Positions 1 to 5,087 of a stretch of 8,875 nucleotides of DNA are shown in pieces. This DNA comes from PVC group bacterium. Its GTDB lineage: Bacteria > Verrucomicrobiota > Kiritimatiellia > CAIKKV01 > PXCX01. The stretch is from positions 1-8,875 of the forward strand of contig PWZG01000241.1 in the NCBI GenBank assembly GCA_003567575.1. Reading direction: 5' to 3'. The notes beneath the pieces were generated by a model. It saw nothing but the letters and a program-made list of their open reading frames with translations. It was not told where the DNA came from and ran no database searches. A program made the position numbers and the translations under genes. Numbering within the stretch: position 1 is the stretch's first letter; each line of letters opens with the position of its first letter.

Positions 1-27
1 CCCTCTGGGAGAGGGCCGGGGTGAGGG
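1..27. repeat. GC-rich hairpin repeat, cut by the window edge
   Basis: The first bases form a short hairpin, CCCTCT-ggg-AGAGGG (1-15), followed by a G-rich tail (CCGGGGTGAGGG, 16-27). The same hairpin plus GGGGTGAGGG tail is, from memory, a dispersed intergenic repeat found in many unrelated bacterial genomes. Only the right part is visible, so family, length and orientation cannot be fixed. It lies outside genes and has no coding potential that I can see. Confidence 0.5.
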
Positions 28-100
28 TTGGCGAAGCCATTAGGCTATGACGCGGAGATTACGGATGGATTTTGGTGTCGGGTATCGCGAGTCGGGTAGC

Positions 101-121
101 TGACTTCTGACTTCTGGCCTC
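101..121. repeat. Three-copy 7-base tandem repeat
   Basis: TGACTTC occurs twice back to back (101-107, 108-114), followed by a third copy with two changes, TGGCCTC (115-121). Just upstream, GTCGGGTA is present twice (77-84 and 91-98). The whole 60-125 stretch therefore looks like decayed simple repeats in an intergenic spacer. No function can be assigned. Confidence 0.5.
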
Positions 122-127
122 TGGGTT

Positions 128-143
128 GCGGGTGTAAGCCCGC
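128..143. repeat. Small inverted repeat upstream of the stress protein gene
   Basis: GCGGG (128-132) and CCCGC (139-143) are perfect complements around a 6-base spacer, 20 bases before the ATG at 164. It could be a 5' leader hairpin or a protein-binding palindrome for the downstream gene, or chance in GC-rich DNA. There is no T-run after it, so it is not a terminator. Confidence 0.25.
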
Positions 144-163
144 CTTAATAGGGAATTACGATT

Positions 164-1000
164 ATGATCAAGAACATACTGGTAGGCACCGACGGTTCCG
201 TTTACAGTGTTACGGCATGCCGCTACGCGATTGACCTGTCGCAACGGCTGCAGGCGCGACTGCTTGCGTTGCACGTGATTGATGCACGCGCCTTGGAAGG
301 CCCGTTACTGGCCGACGTTTCCAACTGGGTCGGAGCTCAGCCGTACGGTGGGCAACGGTATTCGTTTCACAAGATGATGGAGGAACGGGGGCGGAACATT
401 CTGGATGCGTTTGAGAAGGAAGCGATTGAAAAAGGGGTTAAGCCGGAAAAGATCATGACCGTCGGTCATCCGGTCTCGGCGATTCTGCGCGAGGAAGGCC
501 GCGCCGAATTACTGATTGTGGGGCGCAAGGGTGAGCATGCGGAATGGAGTGAAGGCATGGTCGGCTCCAGTGTCGACCGCCTGGTACGCCGGTCGCAGAG
601 CCCCTGTATGGTGACGCCGGCCGAGTTTCGTACCGTGAAACGAATACTCGCGGCTTACGACGGCAGCGGCCATTCCGGCCGGGCATTGCAAGCGGCGGTC
701 GGTCTGGCGCAATCGTTGCCGGCAGAACTGACGGTGCTTACGGTGGGCAAGGATGATTCCGAATCGCAGGAAATACGCGACGAAGCGCGTAAACGATTGG
801 CGGCTTACGGCATGAATATTTCACCGATTCTGCGCGAAGGCAATCCCGAACGCGGTATTTTGGCGGAAGCCGCCGAGCGCGAAGCGGACTTGATTGTGGC
901 AGGAACCCATGGGCACGGCCGCATACGGGAACGGATACTGGGCGGCATCACCCATTACATGTTAACTCACACGGATATCGCGTTGCTGATGGTGCGGTAG
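164..1000 (+). CDS. Tandem-domain universal stress protein (UspA family)
   Basis: A 278-residue cytoplasmic protein made of two UspA domains, about residues 1-152 and 157-278. Each begins with the usual beta-strand and acidic loop (NILVGTDGS at 4-12; RILAAYDGS at 160-168). Each carries a version of the nucleotide-binding motif G-2x-G-9x-G-(S/T). In domain 1 it is G120..G123 then G134-S135 with 10 instead of 9 intervening residues. In domain 2 it is G247..G250 then G260-G261, where G replaces S/T. Tandem Usp proteins of this length are common. They usually bind ATP and act in stress adaptation by poorly defined means. The ATG is preceded by TAGGGA about 9 bases upstream, supporting this start. 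The next gene starts 28 bases after the stop, so cotranscription with the methyltransferase gene is likely. The ligand and the stress involved cannot be read from sequence. Confidence 0.93.
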   Translation: MIKNILVGTDGSVYSVTACRYAIDLSQRLQARLLALHVIDARALEGPLLADVSNWVGAQPYGGQRYSFHKMMEERGRNILDAFEKEAIEKGVKPEKIMTVGHPVSAILREEGRAELLIVGRKGEHAEWSEGMVGSSVDRLVRRSQSPCMVTPAEFRTVKRILAAYDGSGHSGRALQAAVGLAQSLPAELTVLTVGKDDSESQEIRDEARKRLAAYGMNISPILREGNPERGILAEAAEREADLIVAGTHGHGRIRERILGGITHYMLTHTDIALLMVR

Positions 1001-1028
1001 CCATGGTTGGTTTGGCAGACAGTTGCTT

Positions 1029-1817
1029 ATGAAGGCATCGCGCGACAGGATACGAGTAGTTTTAACGGCGCCGATTTACGGCGGCAACGTCGGAGCGGTT
1101 TGTCGTGCCATGGCCAATATGGGGATCTCCGATCTTGTGATCGCGGCGCCGGAACCGCTGGATCAGGATGACGTATTGCGCATGGCATGCGCGGCCGCGC
1201 CGGTTTTCCATAACCGACGAGAAACAGCAACGCTCGAGGAAGCAGTTCGTGATTGTATTTTGGTTGCCGGCACATCGGCACGGGAAGGCTTGTATCGCAG
1301 TCACTCATGTACTCCGCGTCAGGCAGCGCCACGCATGTTAAAGGCCACGTCGCAGGGTAACGTAGCGCTGGTATTCGGCCGCGAAACCCATGGCCTGAGC
1401 AACGCGGAGCTGGCATTGTGTACCGATATTATTAGAATTCCGACAGGAACCGAGGTCTCCTCATTGAATATTTCCCAGGCGGTCATGGTCTGTCTGTATG
1501 AATTGTTTGTTGCCAGCGATGAATTCGAGCAACCAACCGAAACGTCGCCACCCGCGACGTCGGAATTGCGGGAACGCATGCTGGGCATCTGGCGGAAAGC
1601 CCTGCTACGGATAGGCTTCATGGAACCTGAAAAGACCATGCACATCATGCTGGGATTGCGACGCATTTTCTCGCGCGGCACCTTGTCGGTCAACGATGTA
1701 CGCATTCTAATGGGGATAGGACGCCAGATTATATGGAGCGCCTCGCAACCGGCGTCGCTGACGGAAGAACGGTACTCATCCGAAGATAACGAACCGGAAT
1801 TCAATCAATCCGAATAG
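1029..1817 (+). CDS. TrmJ-like SPOUT tRNA/rRNA methyltransferase
   Basis: A 262-residue SPOUT-class (SpoU/TrmH family) 2'-O-ribose methyltransferase that would use S-adenosylmethionine to methylate RNA in the cytoplasm. All three family motifs are present. Motif 1 is near the N-terminus (GGNVGAVCRAM, residues 18-28, with the conserved Asn and Arg). Motif 2 is VFGRETHGL (115-123). Motif 3 is IPTGTEVSSLNISQAV (137-152), forming the knotted SAM site. After a polar linker (about 160-175) comes a helical C-terminal extension (about 176-240) with a RRIFSRGTLSVNDVRILMGI-type stretch. This extension and the length favour TrmJ (tRNA Nm32; E. coli protein about 246 residues) over TrmL. A TTG at 1023 would add two residues; ATG 1029 is preferred although no clear ribosome-binding site is visible. 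The C-terminal tail is acidic. Substrate nucleotide is inferred only from family resemblance. Confidence 0.88.
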   Translation: MKASRDRIRVVLTAPIYGGNVGAVCRAMANMGISDLVIAAPEPLDQDDVLRMACAAAPVFHNRRETATLEEAVRDCILVAGTSAREGLYRSHSCTPRQAAPRMLKATSQGNVALVFGRETHGLSNAELALCTDIIRIPTGTEVSSLNISQAVMVCLYELFVASDEFEQPTETSPPATSELRERMLGIWRKALLRIGFMEPEKTMHIMLGLRRIFSRGTLSVNDVRILMGIGRQIIWSASQPASLTEERYSSEDNEPEFNQSE

Positions 1818-1834
1818 TACACGGGGATAACATC

Positions 1835-2485
1835 ATGTTTACCGGTTTAATCACCGACACTGGTCATATCGAGAGTATCCGACCTCGCGGCCGCGGCGGC
1901 GCGGAACTGACAATCCGCATCAACGGCTGGAAGGAACCGCCACAAATTGGCGAAAGTATTGCCGTGCAGGGAATATGTCTTACCGTCACCAAGGCGACCA
2001 AGGCTAATTTTCGGTGTGATATGTTGCAGGAAACAGCAACACGCACCAACCTTGGCCGGATTCGTCCGGGAACGGAGGTGAATCTGGAACGCGCGTTACG
2101 CGCAGGCGATCGCCTGGGCGGCCATCTGGTAAGCGGACATATCGACGGATTGGGATTCTGTGCCGCGATCGACCGCGCCGGTCCCGATTATGTGCTCACC
2201 GTCCGCGCCGCCCGTGATCTGGTGGCCGATATCGTGCCCAAAGGATCGATCGCCTGCGATGGCGTCAGCTTGACGGTTGTCCGGCTGGAATCGGATCGAT
2301 TCTCCGTGCATGTGATTCCACATACCTGGCAGGCGACTACGTTACGGAAACTGCATGTCGGTGACACGATCAATCTGGAAACCGATCTCGTCGGCAAGCA
2401 TGCCGCGCGCCGCGCGACACAGGAACCTCAAAAGTCCTCTGGCGTGACGCTGGAAAAATTACGCCAGAGTGGTTTCTATTCATAA
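1835..2485 (+). CDS. ribE: Riboflavin synthase, alpha-chain type
   Basis: A 216-residue protein, the normal length for riboflavin synthase. The enzyme dismutates two molecules of 6,7-dimethyl-8-ribityllumazine into riboflavin and a pyrimidinedione, the last step of vitamin B2 synthesis. It has two lumazine-binding repeats. Repeat 1 (1-about 97) starts MFTGLI and holds GESIAVQGICLTV (39-51); Cys48 matches the E. coli position. Repeat 2 (about 98-190) holds LVSGHIDG with His102 (also the E. coli position) and KGSIACDGVSLTV (136-148). The conserved IPHTWQATTL (161-170) and NLETDLVGKH (180-189) follow. The C-terminal trimerisation helix is visible (TLEKLRQSGF). GGGGA lies about 8 bases before the ATG. 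It starts 17 bases after the methyltransferase gene, so it is likely in the same transcript. No other rib gene and no FMN riboswitch is seen here. In some species the gene is called ribC. Confidence 0.96.
   Translation: MFTGLITDTGHIESIRPRGRGGAELTIRINGWKEPPQIGESIAVQGICLTVTKATKANFRCDMLQETATRTNLGRIRPGTEVNLERALRAGDRLGGHLVSGHIDGLGFCAAIDRAGPDYVLTVRAARDLVADIVPKGSIACDGVSLTVVRLESDRFSVHVIPHTWQATTLRKLHVGDTINLETDLVGKHAARRATQEPQKSSGVTLEKLRQSGFYS
2437..2469 (+). terminator. Hairpin overlapping the end of ribE, possible weak terminator
   Basis: CTCTGGCGT (2437-2445) and ACGCCAGAG (2461-2469) are perfect 9-base complements; a G-U and an A-U pair could extend the stem into the 15-base loop. It lies within the last codons of ribE and is followed by a T-rich but interrupted stretch (TGGTTTCTATT, 2470-2480). 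It may end the housekeeping transcript or slow 3' decay. The poor U-tract makes termination uncertain, and codon constraints could also create it by chance. Confidence 0.4.
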
Positions 2486-2489
2486 CATT

Positions 2490-2495
2490 GGAGAG
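2490..2495 (+). promoter_or_regulatory. Shine-Dalgarno-like site for the alternative start at 2503
   Basis: GGAGAG ends 7 bases before ATG 2503, an ideal spacing, and is the main argument that the large exported protein could begin at 2503 rather than 2671. It also lies right after the ribE stop (2483-2485). The alternative TTG at 2488 overlaps this site and is unlikely. Confidence 0.35.
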
Positions 2496-2567
2496 CGCCC
2501 TCATGACGACGTCAATTATCGCCCATTTACTATCAAGCGTCTCATATTTGTCGCACCCTGCGCTCGT

Positions 2568-2585
2568 CCGGCCGCGCACGGCCGG
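2568..2585. repeat. 7-bp GC-rich hairpin between ribE and the CAP-domain gene
   Basis: CCGGCCG (2568-2574), loop CGCA, CGGCCGG (2579-2585) is a perfect hairpin, followed by CTCCATATTTT (2586-2596). On the + strand this resembles a terminator with an imperfect U-tract. If the downstream protein starts at 2671 the hairpin is intergenic; if it starts at 2503 it is inside the gene. Its presence mildly supports the 2671 start. Confidence 0.35.
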
Positions 2586-2670
2586 CTCCATATTTTGGAG
2601 ATGGCGGTCCCCGCCGTTATCAGAGCGCTATGATGCGACAATTCTGAGACGCTTAGCGCCTTTGCGACCG

Positions 2671-4869
2671 ATGACCGTTTATACGCCAAGGGTCATCGTC
2701 CTGCTGTTTGCGATGGTCGGCGCTACGTTACTTCCCCTGTCTTTGACGGCCAATCCTATTCCACCCCCCACCCTGCCGCCAACGTTCGAGCGTAGCATAC
2801 CGGCAACGGCGCCCGCCTTGCCAACCGAGCCGCCCGTTAGACGGTTGCACGCGCGCACGCATTCCGAGCCAACGAAATACCTTCTTTCCGACGCCGTGTC
2901 AACCTTGCGCGAACGTGCCGAAGACCTTTCCGATGTGACCGTGTCTCCCGCCAATCCGGTTTATCCGATCGTTCAATCGGACGTAGTTGCCGAAGGGGAT
3001 AATGCCTTTCATCTGGCCCATCCGAATTTTACGGAGCATACCATTACCTTAAACACGCGGATTGCGCCGCAAGCAGACACCATGGTGTTCTTCGAAAGTC
3101 GTTTGCAATTTGCCAGCTTCAATCAGGTAGCCCGCCTTCAGGTATCCTCTGATGACGGCGTTACGTGGACCTCATTATGGTCACGTACCGGCACGGGAAA
3201 TGCCGGGCAAGCAGCGTTCGAACTCGTTTCTGTCGCGTTGGGAGCGTATACCGGCCAATATCTGCATCTGCGCTTTCACTACGAGTATATGGGTGGCGTC
3301 GCCTATACCGGCACCGGAACCCATGTAGGCTGGGTGATCGACGATATCCAGGTCGGAACGTCGTTCATTCATCGAGTATACAATGGATTCGGCGATCCGG
3401 AACCGAAGGAAATCCTTACGGTCGAATACATCAACCGGGCACGCGCCGATGCCATGGATGAAGCGCAACGACTGCGACAATCGACCGACCCGGACGTACT
3501 GAACGCCGTGAATTTTTTCGATGTGGATTTTGACGAAATGGAACGTCAGTTTGCCGATTTGGATCAACATGTAGCGCCTTTGGCGATCAATGCAAAACTA
3601 ACCGAGGCAGCCCGGTTGCACAGTGAAGACATGTACGTCAACGTCTTCCAGGCACACCAGAGCTCGTCGAATCCGCCCGCACCCAACCAGCCGGGAGACG
3701 GACCTTCCGAAAGAATTACCCGTCAAGGCTACGATTGGCGGTTTTTGGCCGAGAACGTATACGCGCACGGCGAATCGACATGGCATATCCATGCCGCATT
3801 CAATATCGACTGGGGCCAAGGTGATTACGGCATGCAAATACCGCCCGGCCATCGGGAATCCATCCATAACGCGAACTTTCGGGAAATCGGCGTGGGGATA
3901 CGGGAAGGAACCAACGCCGACGGCTACCAAAACGTAGGACCAATAATTTCGACGCAAAATTTCGGCACGGATTGGGAGGCCAACCATCCGTTTCTGGTCG
4001 GTGTAACCTATGTCGACGCAAACGAAGATGGATTCTATTCCCTGGGCGAGGGACTGGGCGGTGTAAGTATAACAGTCACGGACACCAGTTTCATGGCAAC
4101 CAGCTCGACCCACGGCGCTTATGCCGTGCCATTGCCGCCGGGCAGCGGAACCTATTCGGTCACATTCAGAAAGAGCGGATACCTTTCAGAGACTCACGAG
4201 ATAACGGTGAACAACGGGCAGAACGTGAAACTGGACTACATAGCCAGTGTCGCTCCCCAATTCATTTTGAATTATACTGCCGGCGCAGGCGGCATAATCT
4301 CAGGGACTGCGTCGCAAATCGTGTACGCTGGTGAAGATGGCGATCCCGTCACCGCCCTGCCGTACGCAGACGCTGTTTTCGCGACCTGGAGCGACGGCGT
4401 AACGCAGGAGCAACGCACTGACGTCAACGTACATGAAGACATCAGCGTTACCGCACATTTCCAAAGCGAAAAAGGCGCGGATCTCGACTGGTACGATTCT
4501 TTTGGGTTTACACCCGGTCAGAGCCAGACCTGGTCCGATATTGACGATCAGATCATTCAAACCAAAGGCACTACCCTTTACGAGGAATACGTTGCCGACA
4601 CCAATCCGAACGATCCTAACGATGTCTTTCGATGCGATGTATTCGATGCCGGAGACCCGAATGGAAACGAAATTACCTTATATTTCCGTTCTTCAATCAA
4701 TCGTCTCTATACATTGCAGTCACTATCGGAATTACCTAACGGTGATTGGTCCGATGTACCCGGCGCGGGACCCCGGCCAGGCAATGGCGGTGCGGAGAAG
4801 GACAGCCTTTCCGACAATAACGATCCGCTAACGGGAAGATATTATCGAATCAAAGTCACTGTCCCGTGA
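2671..4869 (+). CDS. Exported multidomain protein with a CAP/SCP domain
   Basis: A 732-residue protein from ATG 2671. It opens with a signal peptide (hydrophobic 8-25, possible cleavage after Ala27) and a proline-rich linker (29-55). About 97-230 is a beta-sandwich resembling MAM or immune-inhibitor-A domains, ending GWVIDDIQVG. About 244-434 is a CAP domain (cysteine-rich secretory/antigen 5/PR-1, SCP): ARLHSEDM with His317 and Glu319, LAENV with Glu361, and GHRESIHNANFREIGVG (393-409, His394), consistent with the usual His/Glu cavity. A perfect EF-hand-like loop (Asp449, Asn451, Asp453, Gly454, Glu460) starts a Cna-B/SdrD-like domain (about 440-526). Then come an InlB-like repeat (about 531-597) and a C-terminal beta-domain with YVADTNPNDPND (640-651). 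ATG 2503 is in frame with a better ribosome-binding site but would bury the signal peptide behind 56 residues; I prefer 2671. The function of bacterial CAP proteins is mostly unknown; surface or extracellular action is inferred. A lone EF-hand-like loop suggests calcium binding. Confidence 0.82.
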   Translation: MTVYTPRVIVLLFAMVGATLLPLSLTANPIPPPTLPPTFERSIPATAPALPTEPPVRRLHARTHSEPTKYLLSDAVSTLRERAEDLSDVTVSPANPVYPIVQSDVVAEGDNAFHLAHPNFTEHTITLNTRIAPQADTMVFFESRLQFASFNQVARLQVSSDDGVTWTSLWSRTGTGNAGQAAFELVSVALGAYTGQYLHLRFHYEYMGGVAYTGTGTHVGWVIDDIQVGTSFIHRVYNGFGDPEPKEILTVEYINRARADAMDEAQRLRQSTDPDVLNAVNFFDVDFDEMERQFADLDQHVAPLAINAKLTEAARLHSEDMYVNVFQAHQSSSNPPAPNQPGDGPSERITRQGYDWRFLAENVYAHGESTWHIHAAFNIDWGQGDYGMQIPPGHRESIHNANFREIGVGIREGTNADGYQNVGPIISTQNFGTDWEANHPFLVGVTYVDANEDGFYSLGEGLGGVSITVTDTSFMATSSTHGAYAVPLPPGSGTYSVTFRKSGYLSETHEITVNNGQNVKLDYIASVAPQFILNYTAGAGGIISGTASQIVYAGEDGDPVTALPYADAVFATWSDGVTQEQRTDVNVHEDISVTAHFQSEKGADLDWYDSFGFTPGQSQTWSDIDDQIIQTKGTTLYEEYVADTNPNDPNDVFRCDVFDAGDPNGNEITLYFRSSINRLYTLQSLSELPNGDWSDVPGAGPRPGNGGAEKDSLSDNNDPLTGRYYRIKVTVP

Positions 4870-4896
4870 GTATCACTCATGGATTTACATATAGGC

Positions 4897-4924
4897 TTGA
4901 TTCTCCAACCCGGCGTGATATGAT
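4897..4924 (+). promoter_or_regulatory. Sigma70-type extended -10 promoter
   Basis: A -35 element TTGATT (4897-4902, four of six consensus bases) and a -10 element TATGAT (4919-4924, five of six) are separated by 16 bases. TG at 4916-4917 gives a proper extended -10 (TGaTATGAT). This is the best promoter seen in the window. It starts 28 bases after the stop of the CAP-domain gene, and transcription would begin near 4931. It would drive the mini-ORF and terminator region and, by read-through, the ceramidase-like gene. Confidence 0.6.
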
Positions 4925-4948
4925 GCTCCGGAAAGCAATCACGCAACC

Positions 4949-5026
4949 ATGAAACGCAAGACGTTTTTGTTTCCTAAAGGCGGCAGCAAGACGACGGACC
5001 ACAGGCTCCAGAATACGGCAGCATGA
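4949..5026 (+). CDS. Mini-ORF of 25 codons, possible leader peptide
   Basis: An ATG at 4949 opens a 25-codon frame that stops TGA at 5024-5026, four bases before the terminator hairpin base. The peptide begins MKRKTFLFPKGG, is basic at the N-terminus and ends LQNTAA. It has no run of one amino acid as in classical biosynthetic attenuators. GGAAAG (4930-4935) lies 13 bases before the ATG, a little far for a ribosome-binding site and at the predicted transcript start. It is unrecognised and could be random; its placement between promoter and terminator is the only support. Confidence 0.28.
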   Translation: MKRKTFLFPKGGSKTTDHRLQNTAA

Positions 5027-5028
5027 AC

Positions 5029-5055
5029 ATGCGACGCTTTTGCGTCGCGTTTTTT
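5029..5055 (+). terminator. Strong intrinsic terminator ahead of the ceramidase-like gene
   Basis: GCGACGC (5031-5037), loop TTTT, GCGTCGC (5042-5048), extended by a G-U and an A-U pair at the base, followed by six T (5050-5055). This is a textbook rho-independent terminator on the + strand. It is 160 bases after the stop of the CAP-domain gene and only 32 bases before the ATG at 5088. It either ends the upstream transcript(s) or works as an attenuator in the leader of the downstream pair. Confidence 0.85.
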
Positions 5056-5087
5056 CAAGGAATGATAAAAAAAGGTTTTCATCCACT

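Larger units (their letters stand above)
4931..5055 (+). ncRNA. Candidate ~125-nt leader or small RNA between promoter and terminator
   Basis: The predicted start point (about 4931) and the intrinsic terminator ending at 5055 delimit a transcript of roughly 125 nt that would lie wholly in the gap between two genes. It holds a 25-codon mini-ORF that stops five bases before the terminator stem. Two readings fit: an attenuation-type leader controlling the ceramidase-like/aminotransferase pair, or a free small RNA or peptide gene. I do not recognise a known riboswitch or Rfam-type core. A 5-base alternative pairing exists between CGACG (4992-4996) and the right arm of the terminator (5043-5047), too weak alone to prove antitermination. 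The transcript start is inferred from the promoter. Confidence 0.4.

Noticed and set aside
59..274. 71-codon minus-strand frame at the left end
   Set aside because: It overlaps the clear start of the stress protein gene, is basic and low in recognisable motifs, and runs over simple repeats.
1319..1804. 161-codon minus-strand frame
   Set aside because: It lies fully inside the TrmJ-like gene, which has all its family motifs; the antisense product has none.
2629..2634. TATGAT as a -10 element for the CAP-domain gene
   Set aside because: No acceptable -35 element at 16-18 bases upstream (GGTCCC region) and no extended -10 TG, so I could not support a promoter.
3598..4113. 171-codon minus-strand frame
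   Set aside because: It is antisense to the CAP domain coding region and shows no domain signature; long antisense frames are expected in GC-rich genes.
4867..4879. Five-base hairpin TGAGT-atc-ACTCA at the stop of the CAP-domain gene
   Set aside because: Too short, AT-containing and without a T-run; not a credible terminator.
5040..5087. TTG start for the ceramidase-like gene
   Set aside because: It would place the start codon within the loop and stem of the intrinsic terminator and adds 16 basic residues with no family match.
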